Translations under genes and position numbers: made by a program
The notes under the pieces: model-generated
Database searches by the model: none
What the model was told of the DNA's origin: nothing
What the model saw: the letters and a program-made list of their open reading frames with translations, nothing else
DNA from: Hyphomicrobiales bacterium
Lineage (GTDB): Bacteria > Pseudomonadota > Alphaproteobacteria > Rhizobiales > Rhizobiaceae
Direction of reading: 5' to 3'
NCBI GenBank assembly: GCA_900467185.1
Contig: UBPA01000003.1
Span: 985,753-1,049,752 of the forward strand
Length of the DNA stretch: 64,000 nucleotides
In this document: in pieces, positions 35,122-44,963 of the stretch
How the letters are laid out: each line of letters starts with the position of its first letter
How positions within the stretch are numbered: the stretch's first letter is position 1

Positions 35122-36518
35122 GGCAAGGTGCTGGCAACGTCGCCGTCTTCGATGTCGGCAAGACCAATGCCAAGCTCGTGGTCCTCGATACCGCCAGCGG
35201 CCGGGAACTCGTGTCCCATCGGATGACCAACCGCGTGGTGCGCCAGGGTCCCTATCCGCATTACGACACGGAGGCGCTCTGGGCCTTCCTCATCGCCTCG
35301 CTCAAGGCCGTGGCGGAAACGCCGGGTTTCGATGCGATCTCTGTCACCACCCACGGGGCGGCGGCCGCCCTTCTCGATGAAGACGGGGAGCTGGCGCTGC
35401 CGGTGCTCGACTATGAGCACGACTATCCGCAGGATATCCGGGCCGACTACGACCGCATCCGCCCCGATTTCGCCGAGACGTTCTCGCCGCGACTGTCGAT
35501 GGGGCTCAATCTGGGCGCCCAGCTGCATTATCAGAAGACGGCCTTTCCCGACGACTTCGCCCGGGTGCGCACCATCGTCACCTATGCGCAGTACTGGTCG
35601 GGCCGGCTCAGCGGACAGTTTGTGACGGAGGTAACGTCGCTCGGGTGCCATACGGATCTCTGGAATCCTGCGCTCGGCCGGTTTTCGACGCTGGTCGATA
35701 CGCTCGATCTTTCCGGGCTCCTGGCGCCCGTGCAGTCCGCCTTCGCGGCGCTGGGGCCGTTGCTCGCGCCGCTCGCAACGGAGATCGGGCTTGAGGCTGG
35801 ACGGGACATCCCGGTCCATTGCGGCATTCATGACAGCAATGCCTCGCTCCTGCCCCATCTGATCGGGCGAGAGGCGCCGTTCTCGGTGGTCTCCACCGGC
35901 ACCTGGGTCGTTTCCTTCGGCGTCGGCGGCGATCTGGGGCGGCTCGACCCCGCGCGCGACACGCTTGCGAATGTCGATGCCTATGGCCGGGCGGTGCCGT
36001 CCGCACGCTTCATGGGCGGGCGGGAATATGAGATGCTGACATCCGGTCTTGAGCCTGCGCAGGCCGGGACCGCAGACGCCGCATGCGTCCGGCCCGTTCT
36101 CGCGCGCGGCATGATGCTGCTGCCCTCGGTCGTGCCGGGCTGCGGGCCCTTTCCGGAAAGGATAGCGGCGTGGGTTTCGGCAGAGGGCGCGACGGATGCC
36201 GAGCGTCACGTGGCGATCTGCCTTTATCTCGCGCTGATGACGCAGGAGAGCCTGCGGCTCCTGAATGCCGGGGGTCCCATATTGGTCGAAGGACCGTTTG
36301 CGAGGAACGGGCTCTATCTCTCCGCACTGTCGGCTTTTTCCGGCCGGAGCGTGCGTGCGCTGGAGGGCTCGACGGGAACGAGCCTCGGGGCCGCCTTGCT
36401 CGCCGGCGGCACAGCGCCATCGACATCCGCACAGGCCGCGGCCGTGACGCCCCTCGGTGCTGCGGCCGAGACGGAAGCCTATCGGACGCTCTGGCGGGAG
36501 CGGATCGCTACCCGCTGA
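35118..36518 (+). CDS. rhaK: Rhamnulokinase-type FGGY kinase
   Basis: 466 residues. N-terminal phosphate-binding [17 protein letters not shown], middle [13 protein letters not shown], and a C-terminal GTWVVSF ... GREYEMLT section mark the FGGY kinase fold. In R. leguminosarum RhaK phosphorylates the sugar and its activity is also needed for transport. The start is in an ATGA overlap with rhaU. The gene ends five bases before the convergent cysteine synthase gene. Confidence 0.93.
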   Translation: MRQGAGNVAVFDVGKTNAKLVVLDTASGRELVSHRMTNRVVRQGPYPHYDTEALWAFLIASLKAVAETPGFDAISVTTHGAAAALLDEDGELALPVLDYEHDYPQDIRADYDRIRPDFAETFSPRLSMGLNLGAQLHYQKTAFPDDFARVRTIVTYAQYWSGRLSGQFVTEVTSLGCHTDLWNPALGRFSTLVDTLDLSGLLAPVQSAFAALGPLLAPLATEIGLEAGRDIPVHCGIHDSNASLLPHLIGREAPFSVVSTGTWVVSFGVGGDLGRLDPARDTLANVDAYGRAVPSARFMGGREYEMLTSGLEPAQAGTADAACVRPVLARGMMLLPSVVPGCGPFPERIAAWVSAEGATDAERHVAICLYLALMTQESLRLLNAGGPILVEGPFARNGLYLSALSAFSGRSVRALEGSTGTSLGAALLAGGTAPSTSAQAAAVTPLGAAAETEAYRTLWRERIATR

Positions 36519-36523
36519 GAGCG

Positions 36524-37489
36524 TCAGCCGAGCCCTTCGAAGAGCACCGTCGAGAGGTACCGCTCGGCGAAAGAGGGGATGATGACGACGATGGTCTTGC
36601 CCGCGTTTTCAGGGCGCTGCCCGACCTGAAGAGCGGCTTCGAGGGCGGCGCCCGAGGAGATGCCGACCGGCACGCCTTCCACCCGCGCGACCTCCCGCGC
36701 CCGCTCGACCGCCGTGCCTGATGAGACCGTGACGACTTCGTCATAGATGCCGGTGTCGAGGATTGCGGGGGCGAACCCCGCGCCGATGCCCTGGATCTTG
36801 TGGGAGCCCGGCGCACCGCCCGAGAGCACGGGCGACTCCGCCGGCTCGACCGCGACGATGTGCAGGGACGGCTTTCTTTCCTTCAGCACCTGCCCCGCAC
36901 CGGTGATGGTTCCGCCGGTGCCGATACCGGCAACCAGAATGTCGATGGCGCCTTGCGTGTCGTTCCAGATCTCCTCGGCCGTCGTGCGGCGGTGGATGTC
37001 CGGATTGGCGGCGTTTTCGAACTGCTGCGGCATGACGGCGCCGGGGATGGTCTCCAGAAGCTCGCGCGCCCGGGCGATGGCGCCCCGCATGCCCTGGCCG
37101 CCCTCGGTCAGCACCAGTTCGGCTCCCAGAAGCGTCAGCATCTTGCGCCGCTCGACGGACATGGTCTCCGGCATCGTCAGGATCAGCCGATAGCCCTTGG
37201 CGGCGGCGACGAAGGCGAGCGCGATGCCCGTATTGCCGGATGTCGGCTCGATCAGCGTGCTGCGCTCGGGCGAGATCCGGCCCTCCGCCTCCAGCGCCTC
37301 GATCATCGCGACGCCGATGCGATCCTTGACCGAGCTGATCGGGTTGAAGAACTCGAGCTTGGCCATGAGATGCGCCGTGACGCCATGGGCGGCAGCGAGC
37401 CTGTCGAGGCGGACGATGGGCGTGTCGCCGATGGTCTCGGTGATCGAACCGTAGATGCGCCCGCGCCCGGGCTTGTGCTCACCTGCCAT
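36524..37489 (-). CDS. cysK: Cysteine synthase (O-acetylserine sulfhydrylase)
   Basis: 321 residues. PLP enzyme: [11 protein letters not shown] with the Schiff-base Lys (about residue 43), [15 protein letters not shown], the phosphate-binding [12 protein letters not shown] and the C-terminal GISSGAA. It makes cysteine from O-acetylserine and sulfide. The ATG at 37489 has GGAGA 6 bases before it; upstream in-frame Met codons lack one. Whether it is CysK or a CysM-like paralogue cannot be settled here; length and motifs favour CysK. Confidence 0.9.
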   Translation of the reverse strand: MAGEHKPGRGRIYGSITETIGDTPIVRLDRLAAAHGVTAHLMAKLEFFNPISSVKDRIGVAMIEALEAEGRISPERSTLIEPTSGNTGIALAFVAAAKGYRLILTMPETMSVERRKMLTLLGAELVLTEGGQGMRGAIARARELLETIPGAVMPQQFENAANPDIHRRTTAEEIWNDTQGAIDILVAGIGTGGTITGAGQVLKERKPSLHIVAVEPAESPVLSGGAPGSHKIQGIGAGFAPAILDTGIYDEVVTVSSGTAVERAREVARVEGVPVGISSGAALEAALQVGQRPENAGKTIVVIIPSFAERYLSTVLFEGLG

Positions 37490-37573
37490 GCGTGTCTCCG
37501 CAGATCCTGTTGCGCGCTTTCCGCCTGCCGCAGACGGTCGGCAGACTTTACAACGCAGCGCTCCCATCAACGA

Positions 37574-37593
37574 GAACCGCCTTTCAGCGGTTC
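37574..37593. repeat. Small hairpin between cysK and the LysE-type gene
   Basis: GAACCGC (37574-37580) and GCGGTTC (37587-37593) with a 6-base loop, 50 bases after the LysE-type stop. No T tract; possible weak terminator or a transcript-end structure. Confidence 0.35.
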
Positions 37594-37642
37594 CCGTGTC
37601 CAGGAGCAAAGATCTGCGCGAAAGGCGCGTTTTGCAGAAGGA

Positions 37643-38263
37643 TCATGCGGTGCGCAGCGCGATATAGGCGGCCGTGGCGCCCAGCATGCTGGCTGCCGCA
37701 CGGTTGAGAACCTTCAGCGCCCTCGGCCGGCGCAGGAACCGGCGGGCGCGCGAGGCCAGCACGATGTAGGGGAGGAGCACCGAGAGCAGGACGGCGAACG
37801 TGGTCAGCACGAGAAACAGGTAGTCGCGCGGGCCGATGGCGCCGAGATCGATCAGTGTCGGCACGAGCGCCACGTAGAACAGCATCGTCTTCGGATTGCC
37901 GAGCGTAACCAGAAGCCCCGAGAGAAAGGCGAGCCCCGGCGAGGTGCGCACCCGGTTTTCCTCCACGTCCTGCGCCATCAGGCCGGACGTCCAGAGCTTC
38001 CAGGCGATGAAGCCGAGATAGAGAGCGCCGAGGATCTTGATGACGAGAAAGGCCGTGGTGAAAGTTTGCGCAACATAGGCGAGCCCCAGGACCACGCCCG
38101 TGAGGTAGACGAGATCTCCGAGCACGAGGCCAAGGCCCATCAGGAACGTATCGCGAAAACCGGAGCCGAGCGCCCGCGCGACGATCGCCGTCATGCCCGG
38201 GCCGGGAATGGCCGCGGCGATGAAGAGGGCGGCGGCATAGGCAAGGAGACTGGCAAGGGTCAC
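37643..38263 (-). CDS. LysE/RhtB family amino acid exporter
   Basis: 206 residues with five to six membrane helices. AIPGPGMTAIVARALGSGF near the N-terminus is the family signature, and FLSGLLVTLGNPKTMLFYVA the second. Exports amino acids or derivatives; substrate unknown. The GTG at 38263 begins just before the first helix; the open frame extends much further upstream into murQ on the same strand, but that part is out of character. About 43 bases after the murQ stop. Confidence 0.85.
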   Translation of the reverse strand: MTLASLLAYAAALFIAAAIPGPGMTAIVARALGSGFRDTFLMGLGLVLGDLVYLTGVVLGLAYVAQTFTTAFLVIKILGALYLGFIAWKLWTSGLMAQDVEENRVRTSPGLAFLSGLLVTLGNPKTMLFYVALVPTLIDLGAIGPRDYLFLVLTTFAVLLSVLLPYIVLASRARRFLRRPRALKVLNRAAASMLGATAAYIALRTA

Positions 38264-38306
38264 GGCAGAAAGGCCTTTAAGCGGGCGAACGGGAAGCCCG
38301 ACGACG

Positions 38307-39209
38307 CTAGCCCTTTTCCGGTGCGTCGCCAAGGGCGAGCGCACGCCGGAGGCTTTGGCCGGCCATATCGAGCCGCTGCTGCGCGACATCGCGGCGGACG
38401 CCCGATGCCAGGAGAACGGCGATCTTGACCGAACCATCGGCCGCTTCGAGATGCCGCTCCGCTGCGGCATGGTCGATCCCGGCGATATCGGCGACCATGC
38501 CGGCGGCGCGCTGGCGCAGCTTGATATTGTCGGGCCGCAGATTGACCATGTGCCCGTCATGGACATGACCGAGCCCGATGCCGACCATGGTGGACAGCAT
38601 GTTGAGCGCGATCTTCTGCGCGGTTCCCGCGCCCATGCGGGTCGAGCCGGAGATCACCTCGGGCGGGGTTTCCAGGAGAACGGCGACATCCGCCGCATCG
38701 AACAGGCGCGCGCCGGGATTGTTGGCGATCGCCACCACGCCGGCGCCGGCGGCACGGGCCGCGGCCGCACAGCCGAGCGCATAGGGCGTGGAGCCGCTGG
38801 CGGAGACGACCACGATGCAATCGCGAGCACCGAGGCCTGCCTGTTCGACGTCGCGAATGCCGAGATCGCGATCGTCCTCGTAGCCGCCGGCAAGGTCGGC
38901 AAGGCTGGCCGCGCCGCCGGCGAGGAGAACGACGACCGCATGCGGCGCAAGGCCGTAGGTTCCGGGCAGTTCGAGCGCGTCGACCATCGCCATCAGCCCC
39001 GAACTGCCGGCGCCGGCATAGACCAACCGGCCACCGCCCTGCAGCGCCTGCGTGGCGAGTCCGGCCGCAGCCGCCAGCGGCCCCAGCGCCCCATCCACCG
39101 CGCGCGCTGCGGCCTGCTGGCTTTCCGCCAGCAGTTTCAGGACCGAGGCCGGATCCCTGACGTCGAGGTCCCGCGCCTGCGCATGGCGCTCTTCCGTCCT
39201 GTCCGCCAC
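38307..39209 (-). CDS. murQ: N-acetylmuramic acid 6-phosphate etherase
   Basis: 300 residues, the normal size. A SIS-domain enzyme that removes D-lactate from MurNAc-6-P to give GlcNAc-6-P in cell-wall recycling. YAGAGSSGLMAMVDALELPG is the SIS/substrate motif; SGSTPYALG and SGSTRMGAGTAQKIALNML follow. The GTG at 39209 has GGAGG 6 bases upstream. Divergent from the amino-sugar kinase gene; its product is the substrate of nagA four genes away. Confidence 0.93.
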   Translation of the reverse strand: MADRTEERHAQARDLDVRDPASVLKLLAESQQAAARAVDGALGPLAAAAGLATQALQGGGRLVYAGAGSSGLMAMVDALELPGTYGLAPHAVVVLLAGGAASLADLAGGYEDDRDLGIRDVEQAGLGARDCIVVVSASGSTPYALGCAAAARAAGAGVVAIANNPGARLFDAADVAVLLETPPEVISGSTRMGAGTAQKIALNMLSTMVGIGLGHVHDGHMVNLRPDNIKLRQRAAGMVADIAGIDHAAAERHLEAADGSVKIAVLLASGVRRDVAQQRLDMAGQSLRRALALGDAPEKG

Positions 39210-39409
39210 GAGAACCTCCTCAAAAACAAGTCCAAATGAATACCAATAGAATGGAGAAAACGAAGGCGGCACGCGGCGCGACACTGAGAACCATGGATGG
39301 ACCTAGCTTACCGTTTTGTAAAGACACAATAAAATCATGTTTCAACATTTTGTTGATTTTCACCTTGGTAAATGGTCCTTTTTTGGTATTATCGCGCCGG
39401 AGGTTTTCC
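39210..39409. promoter_or_regulatory. Divergent promoter region of murQ and the nag operon, with TTGGTATT sites
   Basis: AT-rich 200 bases. AATACCAA (39239-39246) near murQ and its complement TTGGTATT (39383-39390) near the kinase gene form a mirror pair; a third TTGGTAAATGG lies at 39365. Such T-TGGT/ACCA sites are typical for GntR/UTRA amino-sugar repressors, the class encoded at 40306. Confidence 0.45.
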
Positions 39410-40309
39410 ATGGATCATTATCGTGTCGGAATCGATGGCGGGGGTACGCGGTGCCGGGCGGCAGTGGCCGGCGCGGACGGTCGTATTCTCGGCCGCGGCA
39501 TCAGCGGCGCCGCCAATATCCTGACCGATCCGGAAACCGCACTGGCCCATATCCGCCTGGCGACGGAGGCTGCCTTTCAAGAGGCGGGCCTTCCCGCGTC
39601 CGGGCTTTCCGCGGCCACCGCCGTTCTCGGTCTCGCCGGCAACAATGTGGCGGATGCCGTCTCCTTCATCGCCGCACGCCTGCCCTTTGCCCGAGCGCAG
39701 ATCGTATCCGACGTGCTGGTCGCGCTGCAGGGCGCGCTGGGCGACCGCGACGGCGCGGTGGCAAGTCTCGGAACGGGTACCGTCTACAGCATTCGGCAAC
39801 AGGGCACGGTCTCCATGCTCGGCGGTCACGGCTTCAAGGTGGGTGATCTTGGCAGCGGCGCCAGGCTTGGGCAAGGCCTTCTTCAGGAGGCGCTGCTTGC
39901 CCATGACGGCATTCGCCCGACAACGCCGCTGACCGAAACGGTGCTCGCAGAGTTCGGCCGCTCGCCCGAAGCCATCATCGCCTTTGCCCATACCGCACAC
40001 CCCGCCGATTACGGCCGCTACGCCGGCAGCGTCTTTTCGGCGGGCGCCGCCGGCGACGCCGTGGGCGTCCAACTCGTGCGCATGGCCGCAGGGCACATCG
40101 ACCAGACGCTCGACGCGATCGTCGCCCGCGGGGTTCGCACCCTCTGCCTCGTCGGCGGCCTCGCGCCGCTCTACAGGCCGTGGCTCGCCGAACGGCCGGG
40201 CATCACGATCGCGGAATCTGCCGCCGATGCCCTGACGGGGGCCGTGGCGCTCGCGGTCCAGGCATTTGCATCCGACCCATCCCCGAACCACAGGGAGGCG
40301 GCGCAATGA
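39410..40309 (+). CDS. BadF/BcrA-type N-acetylhexosamine kinase
   Basis: 299 residues. ASKHA fold: GIDGGGTRCRAAVA at the N-terminus, SLGTGTVYSI (phosphate loop 2) about residue 120 and the GGLAPL adenosine motif about 250. Similar to eukaryotic-type GlcNAc kinases. By context it phosphorylates GlcNAc or MurNAc to the 6-phosphate used by MurQ and NagA. GGAGG precedes the ATG at 39410; the gene overlaps the regulator by four bases. Confidence 0.88.
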   Translation: MDHYRVGIDGGGTRCRAAVAGADGRILGRGISGAANILTDPETALAHIRLATEAAFQEAGLPASGLSAATAVLGLAGNNVADAVSFIAARLPFARAQIVSDVLVALQGALGDRDGAVASLGTGTVYSIRQQGTVSMLGGHGFKVGDLGSGARLGQGLLQEALLAHDGIRPTTPLTETVLAEFGRSPEAIIAFAHTAHPADYGRYAGSVFSAGAAGDAVGVQLVRMAAGHIDQTLDAIVARGVRTLCLVGGLAPLYRPWLAERPGITIAESAADALTGAVALAVQAFASDPSPNHREAAQ

Positions 40310-41070
40310 GCGATCATCTGGCGCATCTGCTGCCGCTCGACGGCCTGCAGGGCGCGGGCGCGGGTCCGCTGTACCTCAAGCTGCGCCAGTCGCTGGAAGA
40401 GGCGATCCAGTCGGGCCGGCTCAACCATGGCGATGCGCTGCCGCCGGAGCGCGACCTTGCCGAATACGCCAATATCAGCCGGGTGACCGTGCGCAAGGCG
40501 GTGGACGACCTCGTGCGCGACGGGCTGCTCGTGCGCCGTCACGGCTCGGGCACCTTCGTCGTCAAGCCGCTGGCGCGCGTGCAGCAATCCCTCTCCCGCC
40601 TCACCTCCTTTACCGAGGACATGGCGCGCCGGGGGCTGACCACGCGGGCCCAGTGGATCGAGCGGGGCCTGTTTGCCGCCTCGCCGGACGAGATGATGAC
40701 GCTGGGTCTTGCGGCCGATGCGCTCGTCGCCCGCCTCGGTCGCCTGCGCATCGCCGACGACATGCCGCTGGCCATCGAGCGGGCGAGCATCTCTGCCGAA
40801 TTCCTGCCGGATCCGATGCGGGTGGCGACGTCGCTTTATGCGGAACTCGACAAGACGCGCGCCCGGCCGGTGCGCGCGGTGCAGCGGATCTCGGCCTGCG
40901 GGCTGAGGGATTCGGACGCCGCCATGCTGGGCGTTCCCAGCGGATCGGCGAGCCTGTCGATCGAGCGCATCTCCTATCTCGCATCCGGCCGCGTGGTGGA
41001 ATTCACCCGCTCGCTCTATCGCGGCGATGCCTATGATTTCGTGGCTGAACTCAGCCTTTCCGACACCTGA
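40306..41070 (+). CDS. GntR/HutC family regulator, probable amino-sugar repressor
   Basis: 254 residues. N-terminal winged helix: PLYLKLRQSLEEAIQSG and ISRVTVRKAVDDLVRDGLL, then a UTRA ligand domain from about residue 95 (SFTEDMARRGL, then RIADDMPLAIER). NagR-type regulators of this class sense GlcNAc-6-P or GlcN-6-P. The start is in an ATGA overlap with the kinase gene, and the product presumably acts at the TTGGTATT sites upstream. Confidence 0.9.
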   Translation: MSDHLAHLLPLDGLQGAGAGPLYLKLRQSLEEAIQSGRLNHGDALPPERDLAEYANISRVTVRKAVDDLVRDGLLVRRHGSGTFVVKPLARVQQSLSRLTSFTEDMARRGLTTRAQWIERGLFAASPDEMMTLGLAADALVARLGRLRIADDMPLAIERASISAEFLPDPMRVATSLYAELDKTRARPVRAVQRISACGLRDSDAAMLGVPSGSASLSIERISYLASGRVVEFTRSLYRGDAYDFVAELSLSDT

Positions 41071-41112
41071 AGACGGCCCGGCACAAAGACGGCCTTGAAG
41101 GACATGCACGAC

Positions 41113-42144
41113 ATGACGACCGACCAGACCCATATGCGCCGCGAGATCAACGAGATCCCGGAAGCGGCCGCCCGGCTTCTCGAGGGGTCGCGCACAGCGC
41201 TCGATGCCGCAGGCGCGGCGCTTGCCGCACACGACCCGGCCTTTCTCGTGACCATCGCCCGTGGCTCCTCCGACCATGCCGCGCTGTTTCTGAAATATGC
41301 GATCGAACTGACCACCGGCCGGCCGGTCGCCTCGCTCGGGCCGTCGCTCGCCTCGATCTACGGCGCGAAGATGGCGCTGGCCGGTGCGGGCTCCATCGCC
41401 ATCTCGCAGTCCGGCAAGAGCCCGGATATCGTGGCCATGGCGGAGGCCGCGACTAAGGCCGGCGCCGTCACCATCGCGCTCACCAACACGCTGCCATCGC
41501 CTATCGCCGCGGCGAGCACGCATCCGGTGCACATCATGGCCGGGCCGGAAATCGCCGTTGCCGCGACGAAATCCTATGTGAACTCGATCATCGCCGGTCT
41601 CGCCGTTCTCGCGGCATGGACGCAGGACGCCGCACTCGAACGCGCGGTGCGGGACCTGCCCATGCATCTCGCCCGCGCCGTGACGCTCGACTGGAGCGCG
41701 CTGTTCGACGGCATCGGCACATCCGACTCGCTCTACGTGCTCGGTCGCGGCCCGGCGCTCGCCATTGCGAGCGAAGCGGCGCTCAAGTTCAAGGAAACCT
41801 CCGGCCTGCACGCCGAGGCCTATTCCGCAGCCGAGGTGCTGCATGGGCCGGTGGCGCTGGTCGAAAAGCGTTTTCCCGTTCTCGGCCTTGCCGCGCGCGA
41901 TGCGGCCGAAGCGTCCGTCACCGGCATTCTCGACGATCTCGCGGGCAAGGGCGCGCGGGCGTTCCTGACGGCCGAGGCCCATGGACGCGCCGCGCCCCTT
42001 CCCTTCGTGGCGACCGGCCATCCGCTCACCGACGCGCTCTGCCTCATCCTGCCCTTCTACGGCTTCGTGGAGGCATGGTCGCGCGCCAAGGGCTTTAACC
42101 CGGATCAGCCGGCAGCGCTGAAGAAAGTGACGGAAACGCGATGA
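41113..42144 (+). CDS. SIS-domain glucosamine-6-phosphate deaminase-like protein
   Basis: 343 residues with two SIS domains and no glutaminase domain: like the C-terminal half of GlmS, the NagB-II/AgaS class. IARGSSDHAA, SQSGKSPDIVAM, and C-terminal LGRGPALAIASEAALKFKET are diagnostic. It probably deaminates GlcN-6-P to fructose 6-phosphate, the step after NagA. The ATG at 41113 is chosen for its GAAGGA spacing; TTG 41095 and ATG 41104 are alternatives. Overlaps nagA by four bases. Confidence 0.88.
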   Translation: MTTDQTHMRREINEIPEAAARLLEGSRTALDAAGAALAAHDPAFLVTIARGSSDHAALFLKYAIELTTGRPVASLGPSLASIYGAKMALAGAGSIAISQSGKSPDIVAMAEAATKAGAVTIALTNTLPSPIAAASTHPVHIMAGPEIAVAATKSYVNSIIAGLAVLAAWTQDAALERAVRDLPMHLARAVTLDWSALFDGIGTSDSLYVLGRGPALAIASEAALKFKETSGLHAEAYSAAEVLHGPVALVEKRFPVLGLAARDAAEASVTGILDDLAGKGARAFLTAEAHGRAAPLPFVATGHPLTDALCLILPFYGFVEAWSRAKGFNPDQPAALKKVTETR

Positions 42145-43316
42145 ACGCACAGCGCGACGACACGGCGTTCGCCGTCACCGGTGCCCGTATCTTCGACGGG
42201 CAGGACTGGCACGCCGGACAGGCGCTTCTGGTCGGCAGCGGTGTCATCACCGGCATCGTCGCGCCGGAGGCGCTGCCGGAGGGGATCGAGACGGTGGCCG
42301 TCGACGGACATCTGCTCGTGCCCGGCTTCATCGACCTGCAGGTCAACGGCGGCGGCGGGGCATTGCTGAACGACGCGCCGAGCGCGGAGACGATCCGCAC
42401 GATCTGCACGGCGCATGCGCGCTTCGGCACGACCGCGCTCCTCCCGACGCTCATCACCGACACGCCGGATGTCCGCACGCTTGCCATCACGGCCGCGCGG
42501 GAAGCACGGGCCGAAGGCGTTCCCGGCTTCATCGGCCTGCATCTGGAGGGCCCGCATCTGTCGGTCGCGCGCAAGGGCGTGCACGATCCGGACCTGATCC
42601 GGCCGATGGAGGCTGACGATCTCGACGTGATCCTCGCTTGCGCCTCTCTGTTCGATGCGGTCATGGTCACGGTCGCGCCGGAAAATGCGACGCTCGCGCA
42701 GGTGGCGGCCATGAGCAAGGCCGGCATCACCGTCAGCCTCGGCCACACCGCGGCCGATTACGAGACCGTGGCGACCTATGCGCTGGCCGGCGCCCGCACC
42801 GTCACCCATCTGTTCAACGCCATGAGCCCGCTCGGGCATCGCGAGCCCGGCTGCGTCGGCGCGGCGCTGGATCTCGGCACGCTGCATGCCGGCATCATCG
42901 CCGACGGGTTCCACGTGGATCCGGTCTCCATGAGTATCGCGCTGCGGGCAAAAACCGGGCCCGGCCGGATCTTCCTCGTCACCGACGCCATGTCGACCAT
43001 CGGCTCGGACCAGACGGGATTTCTGCTCAACGGGCGCGAGATCTTCCGCCGCGACGGGCGGCTGACGCTGGCCGATGGAACGCTTGCCGGTGCCGACATC
43101 GACATGCTGTCCTCCGTGCGCTTCGTCCACCAGACGCTCGATCTGCCGCTCGGCGAGGCGATCCGGATGGCGTCGGCCTATCCGGCAGACGCCATCGGCC
43201 TGTCGGCCACCAAGGGCCGGCTTCTGCCCGGGCTCGACGCGGATTTCGTTCTGCTGACGGACGATCTCGACATGGTCGCGACCTATATCGGCGGCCACGC
43301 CGTCTTCTCGGCCTGA
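42141..43316 (+). CDS. nagA: N-acetylglucosamine-6-phosphate deacetylase
   Basis: 391 residues, an amidohydrolase barrel. LVPGFIDLQVNGGGG, HLEGPHLS (metal Glu), SLGHTAADY (His), THLFNAMSPLGHREPG and FLVTDAMS (catalytic Asp) are all present. Removes acetate from GlcNAc-6-P. In an ATGA overlap with the deaminase gene. Last plus-strand gene of the cluster; it converges on cutC across 25 bases. Confidence 0.95.
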   Translation: MNAQRDDTAFAVTGARIFDGQDWHAGQALLVGSGVITGIVAPEALPEGIETVAVDGHLLVPGFIDLQVNGGGGALLNDAPSAETIRTICTAHARFGTTALLPTLITDTPDVRTLAITAAREARAEGVPGFIGLHLEGPHLSVARKGVHDPDLIRPMEADDLDVILACASLFDAVMVTVAPENATLAQVAAMSKAGITVSLGHTAADYETVATYALAGARTVTHLFNAMSPLGHREPGCVGAALDLGTLHAGIIADGFHVDPVSMSIALRAKTGPGRIFLVTDAMSTIGSDQTGFLLNGREIFRRDGRLTLADGTLAGADIDMLSSVRFVHQTLDLPLGEAIRMASAYPADAIGLSATKGRLLPGLDADFVLLTDDLDMVATYIGGHAVFSA

Positions 43317-43341
43317 CAGCGACCGCTGCAGCCGATTCCGA

Positions 43342-44055
43342 TCAGAGCGCCGCCTTCAGCGCCCTGACGACGGCGGCGTCCGTGCGGCGCGCTGTTTCGG
43401 GCGCAAAGCCCAGCTCCACGAGGCGGCGGTCGTCCGTCGGGACGGCGCCCGAGCAGGAGGCGTGAACCTCCGAGACACCGGTGCCCAGCAGCGGCCCCAC
43501 GGTCGCCAGCGTGACACCGGAACCCGGCATGATCGAGAGGCGACTGTCTGCCCTGCGCACCAGCGCCGTGATGGCCGCGATAGCCTGCGCTGCGGTCTTC
43601 TCGCCGCCCGACGTCAGAATCCGCTCGAAGCCGAGATCGAGCGCCGTGTCGAGCGCTGCCGCCTGATCCGGCACGAGGTCGAAGGCGCGGTGGAGCGTTC
43701 GGCCCATATCGACGGCGCGGTGCGAAAGACGGGCAAGGCAGGCGGCGTCCAGGCGGCGATCGGCAAGGCTCGCGCCCAGCACGACGCCGGCAAGGCCGGC
43801 CTGCCGCGCGGCATCGATCTCCGCCTCCATCATGGCGATCTCGGTCTCGCCGAAGATGAAATCGCCGGCGCGCGGACGGATCATCGCATAGACCGGCACG
43901 GGCATGCTGCCCGCAAGCTGCATGAGCCCCGCGGTCGGCGTCAGGCCGCCGAGCGACAGGGCGGAACAAAGCTCGATCCGGTCGGCGCCCCCCTCCACCG
44001 CGGCGCGGAGGCCGGCCGCGTCATCGACGCAGACTTCGAGCAGGACACGGGTCAT
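43342..44055 (-). CDS. cutC: CutC family TIM-barrel protein
   Basis: 237 residues. LEVCVDDAAGLRAAVEGGADRIELCSAL (split: LEVCVDDAAGLRAAVEGG, ADRIELCSAL), PVYAMIRPRAGDF, HRAFDLVPD and ILTSGGEKTA are typical CutC motifs. The family is named for copper homeostasis, but a direct copper role is doubtful and the enzyme activity is unknown. It shares an ATGA overlap with the ROK kinase gene, so it is co-expressed with amino-sugar metabolism here, suggesting a carbohydrate role. Confidence 0.88.
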   Translation of the reverse strand: MTRVLLEVCVDDAAGLRAAVEGGADRIELCSALSLGGLTPTAGLMQLAGSMPVPVYAMIRPRAGDFIFGETEIAMMEAEIDAARQAGLAGVVLGASLADRRLDAACLARLSHRAVDMGRTLHRAFDLVPDQAAALDTALDLGFERILTSGGEKTAAQAIAAITALVRRADSRLSIMPGSGVTLATVGPLLGTGVSEVHASCSGAVPTDDRRLVELGFAPETARRTDAAVVRALKAAL

Positions 44056-44963
44056 CGATCGTCTCCCGTCAGGGCAAGGAGGGCAGCGCCGATCAGGCCG
44101 GGTTCGATCCGGCATTCTCCGGGAACCACCAGCGGCCGGTCGAATTTGCGCAGGATGCGGGCGCGGACCGCCTGATCGATGGCCGCAATCAGCGGTGCGA
44201 CGCCGGACAAGCCGCCGCCGACGGGCACGATGGTGGCGCCGGTGATGTTGATGGCAAGCGCCAGAGGCGAGGATACGAGATCGACCAGGACCTCGATCGT
44301 GCGGGCGGCACCGGCATCGCCGGCCTGCCAGCGCGCGGTGATCTCGTGGCTCGGCAACGTCTCCGTATGCAGCAGCTGGTGAAGGCGCTCCATGCCCCGC
44401 GCGGCACCGATCGTATCGACGCAGCCGCTCTGGCCGCAGCCGCAGGGAAAGGCAGGGATGGCGACCGGCGGGTTTCCGCCCGTGGCGGCGACGGCGGGCC
44501 CGTGCCCCCACTCTCCGGCAAAGCCGCCATCGCCGTTGATCAGTCGCCCGTTGGCGACCAGACCGCCGCCGACGCCCGTGCCCAGGATGACGCCGAAGAC
44601 GATGCGGTGTCCGCGTCCGGCGCCAAGACCCGCTTCCGCCAGCGCGAAGCAGTCGGCATCATTGGCAATCAGCACCGGCATGCGGAGGCGGTCGCCGAGA
44701 TCGCGGGCGAGCGGCCGTTGGTGCAGGCAGGGAATGTTGGCGACGGTGATGGCTTGCGTGTCCGGATCGACCACGCCGGCAATCGACAGGGCGATGCGCT
44801 CGGGCCGGATGCCGGCCTCCTCAAAGGCGGCCTCCAGCGTCGCGACGAAGGCATCGAAGTCGTGGAGCGGCGTCGTCCGGCGCGTCAGCGGACGGATATC
44901 CTCAGGCGAGGTGGCGACGGCCCCCTTGATGGCGGAGCCGCCGATATCGAAACAGACGATCAT
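44052..44963 (-). CDS. ROK family sugar kinase
   Basis: 303 residues. DIGGSAIKGAVA at the N-terminus, NDADCFALAEAGLGAGRGHR (catalytic Asp) and the ROK zinc motif CGCGQSGCVDTIGA are present. ROK kinases phosphorylate glucose, GlcNAc, ManNAc or fructose; the nearby nag genes favour an N-acetylhexosamine. It starts in an ATGA overlap with the amidase gene, giving an amidase-ROK-cutC operon. Confidence 0.9.
   Translation of the reverse strand: MIVCFDIGGSAIKGAVATSPEDIRPLTRRTTPLHDFDAFVATLEAAFEEAGIRPERIALSIAGVVDPDTQAITVANIPCLHQRPLARDLGDRLRMPVLIANDADCFALAEAGLGAGRGHRIVFGVILGTGVGGGLVANGRLINGDGGFAGEWGHGPAVAATGGNPPVAIPAFPCGCGQSGCVDTIGAARGMERLHQLLHTETLPSHEITARWQAGDAGAARTIEVLVDLVSSPLALAINITGATIVPVGGGLSGVAPLIAAIDQAVRARILRKFDRPLVVPGECRIEPGLIGAALLALTGDDR

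Noticed and set aside
37643..38566. Long version of the LysE-type protein
   Set aside because: The extra about 100 N-terminal residues overlap murQ and lack any hydrophobic or family pattern; the GTG at 38263 fits the family length.
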